DNA of 64,000 nucleotides from Chimonanthus salicifolius (taxonomy: Eukaryota > Streptophyta > Magnoliopsida > Laurales > Calycanthaceae), in contig CM023532.1 of NCBI GenBank assembly GCA_013350335.1, positions 32,799,708 to 32,863,707 on the forward strand. Direction: 5' to 3'. The position numbers were made by a program, and so were the translations under genes. This document shows, one piece after another, positions 22,652 to 34,678 of this stretch (positions are counted from its first letter, which is position 1; every line of letters starts with the position of its first letter). The notes under the pieces are model-generated. The model ran no database searches and was not told the DNA's origin. It worked only from the letters and a program-made list of their open reading frames with translations.

Positions 22652-24333
22652 TAATTTAATATTTATTGAAATTATTTTCCCTGATTTCGACTTTCTTTTA
22701 ACTCTATTAAATTTGTTAATAGTCATATGATATATCCATCATGATATACAATTAAAAATGGTATACATAATGACAAGAATGACTAGCACAATTGATAAGC
22801 ACTTATTATAAAATCTTTATAATTGGAGCTTATATTTTTGTGAAAACTTCAGAAGAAATTTAAATCCAAATGTGGATCGCCAGTCAAATGTGAAGACTGA
22901 AGTGAATAAAAATCGTAATGAAAATTAATTATGAAATTTGATCAAAATAATGTAGATATAAATGTGTCCAATGTTTTATAAACCAAATCGTTAATTAAAT
23001 TATTTTTATATTAACAGTTTGGTTAGATTAAGTTCAATTGTTGGTCAAACCGTTTTGAACCATTTTAAATTGGAAATTACTATTAGATCATGGTAATATA
23101 ATATATTGCTATATTTAAAAAATAGTAAAAATATAAAAAAATAAAAATGCAATTGTGACATTTTAATAACAAATAATGAAAAATGAGAATTTCGATAAAA
23201 AGGATGCGAAAATAAAATAAATAAATAATTTACTAGTTTTTTAATAAACCGAAGTATCCTTTGAATCGAGCTATTTTAGAGACTGGTTCAAGTCTAGTTT
23301 TAGTTTAGTTTAATTTGTAAAATATTTTTAAATGTAATAAAGTTTTAAGATAGAAAAAGAAAAATGCGGTGGGTTGGATCTGGTCGAAGAACAGGAATCC
23401 AAGTAATCTCCTCTGCAAGTAGGCTTCAAACCTAAGATAAAAAGCAGAAAAGGGCAGAACCGTCATTTTGAGAGGTCGTCCGGTCGTTTTCCAAACAATA
23501 ACTAATCGAAACTCCATGGGTTACCACACCAAACTACACACAGTTTGCTCAACAGAAATGCCACCTTGCCCCTTTAAATTTTCGTTTCTACCCTAAGTAA
23601 AAAAAATATTTTTTTTCTTATTAAGCTTTTAAAAAGAACTAATGATAATAATATTTTTTTAATGACCGCACTGTAAAGGGCTTCTTAGAGCCTCTCTGTC
23701 CATATAGGTCAATAAAATTATGAAGAGTGACATTTTGAGATGAGATAGGATTCGAAATTAGATCTTCCACTTCTATAAGCAAGCTCGTGAGAGGAGATTC
23801 TTTATTTTAAATAGTAATAAATAGATTAGATACATAGAAAATTACTTTTATCTTTAATAATTTAAACAGTGATATCTCTCGCATCAAAATAGAATGTGTC
23901 AAATAGTCAACTCTATGGTCTCAATTGCACTAAAAATTTTTTGAGGGTTTAGTTTGGTAGTCAAACCCACCTTTGTTTATGGGAATTTTTGAGATTAAGT
24001 CCTCTTCGATACAAAAGATTCACTATCTGTTATTCTGTTCCATGTGTGTACAAATTAAGAGGTTTATACATATAGCATAAACCAAGATTTAGTGGCTTGG
24101 ATACTTTGATAGAGAAAAATGCACTAAAAAAATCATATCCCATGTCAATTTAACTTTTTTGATAAAATATTTTCATATATTATCATAATTTACATTTGGC
24201 ATCTATCCCATCAATTCTAGTTTTAATGCAAAATTTATTAATTTAATGAAAACATAATTAAATAATCAAATTTAAATTGAAATTTAGTCCTCTATAATCA
24301 TAATATGATTCTATTATATGGATATTCATTTAT

Positions 24334-24715
24334 GGGTAGCGATCCTCCCACAGGTATTTTGTGTAATCCGACACGAATTTTATTATATTGTCCATTTTGC
24401 CCTTCGAACCAGCTCACTGAACCCGTCGAATCAGTTCGTCGGATCACTGATCACTGGCCCTTCAACTGCGGTATAAATCGGCTCAATGACCAGATCACTG
24501 AACTGATTACTGACTGGCTCACTGAAATTTATCAAATGAGACTGTTTTTTCATACAGAACAACAAATCGGATCACTGACCAGCTCACTAACCGGATCAAT
24601 GACCAGCTTACTGAATTTTTTTAAATGTTTTTGTACAGCAGTGGAAGGGTAAAATGGAAAATACCCTAAATTCTATGTCTTGTTGCACAAAATATCCGTG
24701 AGAAGGTCACTACCC
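24334..24715. mobile_element. foldback MITE with internal short repeats
   Basis: Ends GGGTAGCGATCC and GGTCACTACCC, with arms containing TTTTGTGTAATCCGACACGA and its inverted partner, place it in the family of 4457 and 14369. The centre differs: it is packed with degenerate GATCACTGACC/AGCTCACTGAA units, making the copy about 382 bp. Flanks TTCATTTAT and TAAATTTAT match at 7 of 9 positions, close to but not exactly the 8-bp duplications of other copies. An open frame of 115 codons across it is a by-product of these repeats. Confidence 0.72.
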
Positions 24716-25753
24716 TAAATTTATAAATTAAAATATGAAACTGTGAAAAAGTAGAGGTACTCCAAAATGTAAAGTGACCAAAAACAAGCTAATTTTTGTA
24801 TAATTAATTATATTTTATTCTTTTTTATTTTAAATCGAGTGCCTTTAAAAGTAAAATTGAGAAGGTACATCTATTGTTAACCATAAGTATATAAATGAGT
24901 TTGCGTCTATTTCAAATTAAAGTAAAACATATAGGACCCAAATCCAAGTTAAATTATTTATTATATAGACTTTTGAATTTCATTTTTCATTTCTAATTAA
25001 TCCCTAATTAACCAACAATAATTAAGTGTAGAAAGCAAAGAAGTTACACTTAGTCGGGAAAATGCTAAAGTAATATATTCTGTTATTTTAATATTGTAAA
25101 TAGAAATTATTATTTTAATCCCCTTAATATATTATATTATAGAAGGGAGGGGCAGATTGGGAATTGGGATGGAAAGGAAAGGCGATGTCGTTTCTTTTGA
25201 GAAAGCAATAAAGAGGCAAGAAAGATGGTGTAAAAGAGTCGCTATCCATCGAGCAAGTGCGGAGAAAGTGAGAAGAGAGAGAAGAAGAAGAACAATTAGG
25301 GTAATATCTTCACTATCCAACCCGAATCCATGATCCGACAATGTAAAAGTGAAAAAAGGTGTCACCCTAAATTTCTAAATTATAACATCCCCTTTAAAAT
25401 ATATAGAGTTTATCTCTTAAAAATTAAATTAATTATTAATTTCTAAGCATAAAAACATATTTATATATACACATCTTTTGAGATTGTATGAAAGTAATAA
25501 AGTGGGATAGAATAAATAGGAGAGATGCGAAATACTCTTCACTTCACTTGATTCATCTCTTTTCTTTGATTTATCAATTTTAATAGTTTTGTTATATTAA
25601 AAATTTTAAAAATAGATTCTACGTATCTCAAATAGTATCATTTGAAGTCATATGTGAAGATATATGCATCATTTTCATAGAAATATGTGGGTGACTAAAT
25701 AGAGTGGTAATGGATTAGATGTGTTTATATTAAACTACAGTATATAACAAGTA
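24716..25753. other. intergenic; one small unassigned frame
   Basis: A plus-strand frame from ATG at 25169 gives about 56 Arg/Lys-rich codons ending at about 25333. It has no recognised domain and may be chance. Nothing else is seen. Confidence 0.35.
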
Positions 25754-25761
25754 TATAACAA

Positions 25762-26032
25762 GGCAGCGATCTTCCCATAGGTTTTTTATATAATCATGAG
25801 AATTAGTGGATTTTTATTTTACCCTTCATATGAAGAGTAAAATCAGCTCATCAACCTTTCCTATGAACATTAAATTGGCTCCTCGAAATTTACATGAACA
25901 GTAAATCTTTAACAGAAATTTTATACTTCATGCGAAATATCTGATTTTACCTATCACGCGAAGGGTAAATTCGAGAATCCACTAATTTCTATGTCTAGTT
26001 ACACAAACCTCCAATGAGAGGATCGCTATCCC
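25762..26032. mobile_element. foldback MITE with perfect 8-bp TSD
   Basis: Ends GGCAGCGATC and GATCGCTATCCC. The flanks TATAACAA (25754-25761) and TATAACAA (26033-26040) are identical. The arms include GAGAATTAGTGGATTTTTAT and inverted CCACTAATTTC, and the middle has CGAAGGGTAAA/TTTACCCTT-type short inverted motifs. No coding capacity. Confidence 0.82.
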
Positions 26033-26040
26033 TATAACAA

Positions 26041-28240
26041 TATTATTTCTTTGAGTTGATACATATTTACTTAAATTTTTCTAAAGTCTTATCCAAGCGA
26101 TTTACATCTCAATTTCAATTTATTCAACTTAATTTGAGCTCAACCCAAAATTTCATAAAAGATAGATAAAAGAGAAAATTTAAATAAAAATGACAATAAG
26201 AGTAGCCTTTCCTTCCTTTGGAGGCATTAGGGGTTAAGTTTTAGAACTTGCAAGTGGGATGCATGAGATAAAACTTTTTTCTTCTTAAATACATGTGTTA
26301 GAAACATTATAGTGAGCAAAAATGAATTTTATAATGGTGTTAGTAGTTAAATCTTAAGTCAAATTACTCAATTTGAATCTTTTTTAATAAACTTGAGACA
26401 GGTCAAATTAAATTTTTAAAGAATACTTATCTAAATCTCATTTTTTTTTTTTTTAATTGGATCAGTTGGATTCGTTGGTCAAATTAAAAAAAAAAAAAAA
26501 AAAACTTATCTTATAGTGTATTGTTAACATTATTTGTACTATATTGTATATGGGCATTTGTTTAATCAAATGAAGATGTGTCAATTGTGGCAATTTTTTT
26601 TTTTAAAGGCTCATCTATCATGAACCAAGGCTTTAACACCGCCCTTTTAAATGAGACATTGTTTGTCTTAAACAAATGCAAAATTATAGAAAGTGCTAAA
26701 TGACAAAATATTATTTTAATAAAATAATATATTTTATTTTATAAATAAGTATTATATAAGTAAGTGGTTGACGAATTGCGTATGCAAGGTCTTATAGAGT
26801 CTTATGATGTTGTATATAGTGATATGTAATTTCTTTTTATTTGGGTGGTTTTGTGAGTTCCTTTTATAAATATCTCTTTTAATATGAATAAAATAATTGT
26901 TTTTGAGAAATATTATATAAGTGAATAGGGCCATCAAATTAGATGTAAAGTTGTAGGTGATGAGAAAATTAAATGCTTAGGACAAAAGGTTATTTATAAT
27001 CATTAGATTTAATGTTAATATAATATAAATTCAACGTGTTTTGATTGAATGACTAACAATCACTTTTTATTTTTATTTTTCGTAACATTCATCATGCAAG
27101 AATTAGGAAACATAATATCCATTTTACTTTAACATTGCTAATTTTCATCTAATGAGAAAATGCTTTTGATTGGACTTTTTGCTACATTATTCTAATGTGT
27201 GCAAGGTTGGCTAAAGCCTAGATCCCAATTCAAATCATACTGTTAAAGACATTTAAGAATAAGATGGTTGGAACTCTTAGTATTAGGCCTGATCCTCCCA
27301 ATGAGTCAAGTCGAGTTCTAGTTTATTTTAGATTTAGTTAAATGCATTAAGTCGGTTTGCACTTATTTCGAGTTCTAGTCGGATCGGTTAATCAATTATA
27401 TTAAAAATAATATTTTTTTACTGACATCTAAATTATATTAAAAAAACACATTAAGTAACGTGAAATTTTTCAATTGAACTTAACAACATCAATTTTTAAG
27501 ATATCATAATGTTAAGGATGTCTTTGATATATAGGTTTTTTCTTAAAATTTCTATTTTTTAAATTTTAAATACAAAAATACTTTTACATGTATTTTAATA
27601 ATAAAATTAGTAGATGTAAAATTGAATCAATGAAATTAAATAAGTGTGATAAACATTATAAAACTGTTAATTAAATATTTCTTATATAATCTATTGATCA
27701 GTGACCGGTTGTAATAGTTTTACAGTTTCTAGTGCTTAATGTATTTTTTTATTAGTAACTAAGGGTATTAAAATATCATAGAGTTGAAACTCAGGAGGTA
27801 GGATTTTAATAAATTCAATTTAACCCATGTCAAAATTTATTGAACTTGAATCAATCTGATCCAAATTCTTGACTCAAATTACTCAACTCAACTCGATTCG
27901 AATTTCTAACTAGACTTAACTCATATACTATTTTATTAACTTGATGCACTTAGGTTAGATCATGTCAGATCATGTTAATTTTAAATTTCTCAGCTCAACT
28001 TATTTTAAATTTTATACAGAATTTTTCTTTTCTTTCCTAATTCAATCCAAAATATACAAATACATAACTCAAATCTAAGTAATTTCTGGACTCGGATCGT
28101 AAGACTATAGTTAAAACGAAAGCCAAATTTTACCCCAGTGGATATTCTTATTTAAAGTTAAGACGTCCAAATTAGAGTGGAATGTAGAGCTAAAATTCCT
28201 TGGCAGCAAGAAACCCACATCACACAAAACTCTGTAAACC
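26041..28240. other. intergenic, no gene seen
   Basis: AT-rich, with poly(A)/poly(T) tracts near 26440-26505 and degenerate AACTCAACTCGATTC-like motifs near 27830-28000. This is the distal upstream region of the TCP gene. Confidence 0.4.
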
Positions 28241-28264
28241 CTTTTCTCAGTGAGCCCCACGAGA

Positions 28265-28266
28265 AC

Positions 28267-28292
<26 letters not shown>
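28265..28292. repeat. (GA)n microsatellite
   Basis: About 28 bases of GA dinucleotide upstream of the TCP gene. Such tracts are common in plant promoters and leaders and can bind BPC/GAGA-binding proteins. Confidence 0.85.
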
Positions 28293-28297
<5 letters not shown>

Positions 28298-28332
28298 CAA
28301 GCATGAATGAAAAGGGTTCCAATCCATGAGAG

Positions 28333-28363
<31 letters not shown>

Positions 28364-28721
28364 GCTTTGTAAAAGAGAGCCGAGCCGAGCCGAGCCTGAT
28401 TTGTGGGTGTTGGTGTGCGTGTGCAGCTGTAGCTGTAGTAGCTGTAGCTTCAACAGCTGCAGCAGCAGAAGCAGCAGCAGCATCAACAACAACAACAACA
28501 GCTGGTCATCAGCCATTTACATTAACATTTAGAGTTAAAGAGAGAGAGAGAGGAGAGTCTTCTTTTCTTTAATCCCTACCTCTGTCACCCAAGTAGAGGC
28601 ATCAAGGGCCTCCCTTTTTATTTCAATCTCCCCTCCTCTTCTCTGCTCCCTTCCTCATTATAATCACTCTCTTGTAGAGAAATTGCAAGACACAGATGAT
28701 GGATGGGGAATGGAGTTTTTC

Positions 28722-29396
28722 TCTATTTAAGAGTTGAGACTTCTTTTTGGGTTTTGAGTTTTGAGTTTTGAGGGCTTTTAAGGCTTGGGACTGGTCTGCT
28801 TTGGTGAGGACAGGAGAGAAGGGAGTGTGAAAAGAGAAGCATGTTTCTCTCCTTCTCTCTTTATTTTATTCCACTCTTCGTAATTTTCTAATCTTCTTGG
28901 AGTAGAACATGGGGTAGTAGGAAAACTATATTTTTTTTTCATCTTCTGTTCTTGTCTTTGGGGTTTTTTTGGTTTTCCATCAATTTGGGTGAGTGGGATT
29001 GGTAATGGAATTTGGGGAGTTGGATGGCAAGGCCTGTTGCAAGAGGCAGCAGAAGAGGAAGAATCAGGAATTGGAGCAGCAGCAAGAGCGGCAGGAGAGG
29101 AACGAGGGTGAGAAAACCCAGTAAGAAAAAGTGCAAGAAATCGAAAACTGGAAGAGGAAAACAGGAGGGCTGTGGATCCTCAGAAGAGGACTCAACTTCA
29201 GCAAACTCCGAATCCAAATCCAATTCTACTGAGCCAAGTAGGAAAAGAAGAAGAAGAAGAGGATGGATTCAGCCTGGGCAGTCAGAATCGAGAAGTAGTG
29301 CAGGGGTTTCACCATCTACCCAAGAAGAGATCCTACCATCATCCATCAGAGGATTCTCCATCTTCCGAATATGCTCAGTTCGCCTCGGTGGAGAGG
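28722..29396 (+). promoter_or_regulatory. TCP4-like promoter proximal region and 5' leader with uORFs
   Basis: CTATTTAAG at 28722-28730 is the best TATA-like site. If it is used, the leader would be about 640 bases. It holds several upstream ATGs: a 16-codon ORF from 28840, ATG-GGG-TAG near 28909, a 39-codon ORF from 29005 to a stop near 29122, and an ATG at 29024 opening a frame that overlaps the TCP start out of frame to 29644. A strong donor-like GTGAGT at 28989 and an acceptor-like ATGCTCAG at about 29378 would remove the last two if spliced, but this is inference. Further upstream (28430-28500) is a CAG/CAA-rich stretch. Confidence 0.4.
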
Positions 29397-30668
29397 ATGG
29401 GGGAGAGTCATCACCACCACCACCTTCTTCATCCTCATCACCAACAGCAGCAGCACCAGCAACAACACCAGCACCAATCGTCGTCGAGAATGGCATTGAG
29501 AAACGCTGGCGGAGGGGAGATTGTGGAGGTGCAAGGAGGCCACATTGTGCGGTCGACGGGGCGGAAGGACAGGCACAGCAAGGTATGCACGGCAAAGGGG
29601 CCGAGGGACCGCAGAGTCCGGCTCTCAGCCCACACTGCAATTAAATTCTATGACGTCCAGGACCGTCTTGGCTACGACCGCCCCAGCAAGGCCGTCGATT
29701 GGCTCATAAAGAATGCAAAACCCGCTATAGATGAGCTCGATGAACTACCACCTTGGCAGCCCACCTCTTACAATCCTTCCACCCACAAGGCGGCCAAGGA
29801 AGAAGAAGAAGAAGACAATTCGCCCCATCTTCACAACCAGCCTCATGGCATGCCCAATAGTGCTAGTAAGAAACCCTTAGAGGCCGAGATTTCCGGCTCG
29901 GGATATGGATACCAGCATTTGGGTGGCAACCCGAATGCTGGAAACACCAGCAGCTTCCTCCCCCCGGCTCTAGACTCCGATGCCATTGCAGATACCATCA
30001 AGTCCTTCTTCCCAATTCCGGCATCTACCTCATCGATTCATTTTCAGAACTACCCGCCTGACCTTCTCTCAAGAACCAGCAGCCAAACCCAAGATCTCCG
30101 CCTCTCTCTCCAGTCCTTCCAAGACCCAATTCTTCTCCAATCCAACCAACAAATTCTCCAACCCAATCGCGCTACGCCCTCGGGGGAGCAAGCGCTTTTC
30201 ACCGGCTCTGCTCCACTGGTCTTCGACAGTGCTGCCTCGGGCAGCTGGTCGGAGCATCAGCAGCAGCAGCAGCAGCAACAGGAGACGGGCCGGTTCCAAC
30301 GAATGATTGCCTGGAATCCTGCAGACGCCAGTGGCAGCACGGGAGGCTACCTCTTTGGTGGACCTCCACCCCTACCGCTGCAGCCACTTCTAGGGCAGAA
30401 TCCGTTTTCTTCACAGAGGGGACCCCTTCAGTCCAGTAATTCACCTTCCCTTCGTGCTTGGGGGGACCCGCCAGCAATTGCCACTGCCGAATATCAGATG
30501 CTGCCATCTGCACTCCTCCATCCATCATCGTCTTCAATATCGGCTATTGGATTTGCGTCTGGCGGGTTCTCGGGCTTCCGCATCCCAGCACGAATTCAGG
30601 GTGAAGAGGAGCATGATGCCGTTACCGCTCACAAACCACCTTCTACATCATCTGCTCCACGCCATTGA
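29397..30668 (+). CDS. TCP4: TCP transcription factor, CIN class, TCP4-like
   Basis: Encodes 423 residues in one exon. A His/Gln-rich N terminus leads into [20 protein letters not shown], the TCP4-type signature. The basic helix-loop-helix TCP domain spans about residues 54-112: basic region [11 protein letters not shown], helix [13 protein letters not shown], loop YDRPS, helix [13 protein letters not shown]. The middle has [14 protein letters not shown] and [20 protein letters not shown], and the end has [15 protein letters not shown]. The family binds GGNCC-type promoters in the nucleus and restrains cell proliferation in leaves and petals. RGPLQSSN (about residues 340-347) is encoded by a miR319 site. 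The length is close to Arabidopsis TCP4 (about 420). An open frame extends in frame upstream to a stop at 29109 but has no ATG, so I chose the first ATG, which gives MGESHHHHH as in other plant TCP4 proteins. Confidence 0.95.
   Translation: MGESHHHHHLLHPHHQQQQHQQQHQHQSSSRMALRNAGGGEIVEVQGGHIVRSTGRKDRHSKVCTAKGPRDRRVRLSAHTAIKFYDVQDRLGYDRPSKAVDWLIKNAKPAIDELDELPPWQPTSYNPSTHKAAKEEEEEDNSPHLHNQPHGMPNSASKKPLEAEISGSGYGYQHLGGNPNAGNTSSFLPPALDSDAIADTIKSFFPIPASTSSIHFQNYPPDLLSRTSSQTQDLRLSLQSFQDPILLQSNQQILQPNRATPSGEQALFTGSAPLVFDSAASGSWSEHQQQQQQQQETGRFQRMIAWNPADASGSTGGYLFGGPPPLPLQPLLGQNPFSSQRGPLQSSNSPSLRAWGDPPAIATAEYQMLPSALLHPSSSSISAIGFASGGFSGFRIPARIQGEEEHDAVTAHKPPSTSSAPRH
30416..30436 (+). promoter_or_regulatory. 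miR319 target site in the TCP mRNA
   Basis: GAGGGGACCCCTTCAGTCCAG matches the known miR319 target found in TCP2/3/4/10/24 mRNAs. The 3' half (CCCTTCAGTCCA) is fully complementary to the miR319 seed side, with the usual mismatches in the 5' half. It implies post-transcriptional cleavage of this mRNA. Confidence 0.92.
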
Positions 30669-33195
30669 AGATTGAACCGAAATCCAAGCACTCCCTGGTA
30701 TTGCTCCCAATACCCTTTTCTGAATTCCTGTCTTTCTCTTCACAGAATTCGTCTTCTATGAATTGCTTTTCTTCTGATGCTGCAGGCCTCTGTCTATGCT
30801 GAGGGAAGAGTGCTGCTCTTCTGAAGATTGGAGTGAACTGGTAAGAAAAATGAAGGAACAATGATTTCGGTTTCTAAATCAATGGTGTTTTACCGGTGGA
30901 AGAAATCTGTCTACCAGGTTTTCTTTTCCTCGGTTTTCCTTATCTTTCTTTTCATTTTCCCCATTCTGTTTGGATGAGCGCTCAGAGCTCAAGCTTGTTT
31001 CTTTCTTAGGTTTCTTGTCGTTCTGTTGCTTAGACTCGGATGTTGTGACATTACATTTTGGTTACTGTTAAAAGGGGAAAATGGAATTCTTAGAAGCTTA
31101 AAAATGCCTGCGCTTTTCCACATTTGAAGATGCTGATTTGATCTTAAACTGGGTCTGCTCTGTTTCCCTGAGATTCCTCTCCAGATGTCCAAAACAGAGG
31201 AGCCCCCATTAAAAAAAAAATCAAATCTTTTGAGTGTGGTTTTTCTTTTTAGCCATATGGGTTTTGAAGTTTTGATTTGATTGGAGCTACCTTTTTGTTT
31301 TCATGCCAAAAATGAGAGTAGAAGGACTCCTTTTTCTGCAATTAGAAAGAGGGGGGCCTTACTAGTTACTAGTTTCTAAGGAACTGTTGCTGCTTCTATC
31401 TAATTCAAAGGTTCAAATAGAGAGAGAATCTGATATTCACATCTCTATCATATCACATTTTAATATTCCTTGTCAAGGGGGGGCAGGATTAGTCCCTATC
31501 CATGAATAGTAATCCTGTTTTAATTCTTACTAGTTTATTTCCCAACCCAAGTTGTTGCTTTCCAGAAACAGAATGCAAAAGCTCCATACTTGATTAGATT
31601 TATCTTTTCCATACCAGTATGAATTAGATTCTCTGTGAGACTGCCGTCATTCCATTTGTGTGATGATGCCCTTGCTAGCACTTCACTCTTCAATCTTCAC
31701 CCCTTATCATCTTACTGTTCAATTACTCAGTTGATTAGATTTCCAAATTGGGTTTCTTCGATGTTCCTTGTTTTGAAGTTTCTGTCACCTTGCTTTTGGG
31801 TGGCTTGAGTTAGGATGTGAAACAGGTTAGTTCCAAAGAGAAGCATAATTTTGTGTCAATTGGGTTGTTTCAGCAACCCTTTGCCTGGAGATTTGGTCTT
31901 GAAAAGTGGAAGAATTAAGGCATTTCGCATTGGTTTCGATGAATTATTGCTGAGACAAGGGCCGTCATGAATTAATTTTGAGTGTTCAATGCCCAATGAG
32001 GAGAGTCAAGTAGTTGAGAGCCATGAACTATGTTGAGTAAGAATGTGGTAGGGGAGGCCATGACTGCGATGTGTTGTCTGTTTGTTGAACACTAAATGGG
32101 ATGCGACGCTTCACCACCCAGAAGTCGACTGTTGATTGCCATGATTGCATTCATAACACATGAGGGAGAGGGAAACAGAGCCAACAAAGAAGAGAGAGGA
32201 AAATGTCATGAGCTTCCTATTAGTAATGAGAAGGCAATTGAAGGAGAAGACGACCAAATGGAAATGGGAAAAGGGTAAATAAGAGAGTGCATTTACAAGC
32301 AATGAATATAAAGACTTATTAGGGTTTGTGTGAAGGAAATGGAAAAAGGGTAAACGAGAGAGAGTGCATTTACAAGCAATGAATATGAAGACTTATTAGG
32401 GTTTGTGTGATTCTTATCTAGGGTTGGAGAGAGATGGACAATCCGCCCTTAAGGGGGTTGGGTTGCTGAATAATGTGGCATGGCATGGTGGGCCATCCCT
32501 CCATGTGCTATCCTATCATTCCACGTGGCAACCATGTACCTTCGCCCATAGTTTCAGGCCATGGTCCCAATAGGTGAGGACTGTGTCGAGTCGAGAACTG
32601 AGTCACTAATTTTTAGTAGTCTACAGTAACACACTCGAACTCAGGTCATTACTTTGTGGGTTGAATCTATATTTAATCTCTCCCCCCCTCATGCTCATTA
32701 TGAGATACAGTCACTGTTGATTGAGCTCAATTTTTAGCTTTTACCATACTAGAATTATCGTTTATTCTGATTTTTGACAAACTTCCTATACAAGTATAGA
32801 TCTTTCAAACTCAGTTTATTTTCATCAATCATAATGGAAAGCAAATCTTATAATTTCTCAACTCAGCCATCAAATGACTCTTTGGGGAAATTTAAAGACT
32901 ACGAGTAATGGTCTATTGATTGGACGGTTTGGATCTATGATTGAGAAATGGTTAAGAGATTTGATAGAAATAAAATTGAATCTTGCATCGCAGCCACTCG
33001 TATTGAAAACCCATCTTCTAAAATATCAAATTTCATCAAATTCGGTGGTTCAAATGCAATATCTATTATTATTACTTTCAAGTTTCTGAAGACCATGGTA
33101 TTTTTCATTATATGCAAATATAATAATAATAATATTATTATTATTAAAAAAACCAACTTGTATTGGATATTTTCATGTGTAGGGATTTGAAATCC
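30669..33195. other. TCP 3' region and downstream intergenic
   Basis: The first few hundred bases after the TCP stop are less AT-rich and pyrimidine-rich and are probably 3' UTR and flank. Near 32265-32420 a segment with GGAAAAGGGTAAA and AAGCAATGAATATGAAGACT is tandemly duplicated (period about 75 bp). No further gene is recognised. Confidence 0.4.
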
Positions 33196-33777
33196 TTGGT
33201 ACCAAAAGGCTACCCATCTTAACACGGGTGTTTTTTGTTAGGAGACACTGGTTTTAAAAAAAATATGTGAAAACTCCACTTTACCTTTCACCCTTCTTAA
33301 CCTTTTAAAAAACGAAATTATAGGTGCACCGCTCAAAATTATAGGTACACCGCTCATAGGTACCTTTTCATAATTATAGATGCACCGCTATGGATGGATT
33401 ATACGTCAAAATTATAGTTAATTTCGAAATTATAGGTGCACCGTTCAGAATTATAGGTACACTACTTATAATTATAGGTGTACCGCTATGGATGAATTCT
33501 GCACGCCAAAGTTATAGTTAATTTCGAAATTATAAGTGAACCGTTCAGAATTATAGGTACATCGCTCATAATTATAGTTGCACCACTATGGATAAGTTCT
33601 AAACGTTAAATTTTTAGTTAATTTAGAAATTTTAGGTGCACCGCTCATATTTATAGGTGCACCGATGTGCTCTATTTAAGATTTGCATATAGAAGGGCAG
33701 GGGTAAAGTGGAAATTCCACTTTATCCCATTTTTCCTAAAAAAAAAACACTAGTGTTAGGATAGGCCGCCGTACCAA
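33196..33777. mobile_element. TIR element with internal 100-bp tandem repeats
   Basis: The left end TTGGTACC...CATCTTAACAC and right end GTGTTAGGATAGG...GTACCAA are inverted repeats with small gaps. Further in, ACTCCACTTTACC on the left pairs with GGTAAAGTGGAA on the right. The interior (33311-33665) is about 3.5 tandem units of 100-110 bp, each holding ATTATAGGTGCACCGCTC-like motifs and TTAATTTCGAAATTATA (at 33418, 33518 and, worn, 33618). There is no coding capacity. The target duplication is unclear, so I cannot assign a superfamily. Confidence 0.65.
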
Positions 33778-34670
33778 AATTTTGGAATATTGGTGGTATT
33801 GTTTTCTTGAAAATTAAGCACTTTCAAATGGTTGGATCTCCTCTCAATTTCTTGAAAAAAAAAAAAAAGAAGTATAGTCTAGACTGACTTACCATACTCA
33901 ATAAGGGATTGGGTGCGTTTGTATGGCACAATTTTTTATCTGCCAGTGTGTATTATATCGGCAACGTAGTCTTAGATGGCCACACATATTCCGAGGATCT
34001 TGTGTTATTTTTACTGGAAAGTGGTCGCTAAAATCAAAGAAAATTTAAAGTTAGCGGCAGTGAGTTATTGCAACTTTTACAGTAAGAGACAATTGTGCTT
34101 ATTGTAAGTTGGTGGACGTTACATGTTTAGTACTTGCTGTTTGGTTGCGGCTTTGAGGTGTAAACGGTTCAGGTTCATTCCTGGTCCAAAGCTATGCATG
34201 CTCGGTTTTCTTCAAATTGGGTCCTTACCTAACTAAGTGGAGGTAACTCTGTCTGACTTGGAAAGTCATTGGTTTCACAAATACGAAACCTACTCTGATA
34301 CTATGTTAGAAAACCATGATAACTAAGCTGGCTAACTCTCTTTAAGTTGAGAAGTCGTTGGTTTCACATATTCTCACGTGCACCTACGTTGTGTGACTGC
34401 ATGCGAAAGCTACTCTAAAAACATGTTAGGAAATGTGATTTGATAATATTTTTAAGGTAAAATTCACTCTCAAAAGTTAATTATTGAGAAAAGGGTGATT
34501 CAAGTATTATATAAAGTCATTGATTTTACAAATTAATTGATGCATGACATTTTTATTACTTTATAAAATATTCTACCAAACCTTGTTTTTCGAAGTGGAG
34601 GGATGGCTCGCATCATGCCTAATCATAGGCACAAACTCAGCTAATTTAGTTGGCCTCGCCCACTAGTTGA
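33778..34670. other. intergenic, no gene seen
   Basis: Contains two diverged copies of a motif around AAGTCATTGGTTTCACAAAT (34264) and AAGTCGTTGGTTTCACATAT (34352), each followed by ATGTTAG, a spacing of about 88 bp. This could be part of an old LTR or TRIM. No gene is seen. Confidence 0.4.
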
Positions 34671-34678
34671 GTTGCAAG

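Larger units (their letters stand above)
21650..24333. other. intergenic with one Stowaway MITE and one SINE fragment
   Basis: Apart from the elements listed separately (22083-22236, 22590-22651) I see no gene. The 74-codon frame at 22292 and the 70-codon minus frame at 23305 have no domain and biased composition. Confidence 0.4.

Noticed and set aside
24305..24652. 115-codon plus-strand frame
   Set aside because: It spans a foldback MITE with short internal repeats and has no recognised domain.
28247..28532. Leu-rich and Ser/Cys-rich frames on both strands near the GA tract
   Set aside because: Low-complexity products of GA, CAG and CAA repeats in the TCP upstream region.
29172..29396. N-terminal extension of the TCP protein starting at 29172
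   Set aside because: The codon at 29172 is GTG, no ATG lies between the upstream stop (29109) and 29397, and MGESHHH at 29397 fits known TCP4 starts.
29012..29644. 210-codon frame overlapping the TCP gene
   Set aside because: It is out of frame with the TCP CDS, Ser/Arg/Lys-rich from the GA and CAG repeats, and has no domain. Kept only as an upstream ORF issue.
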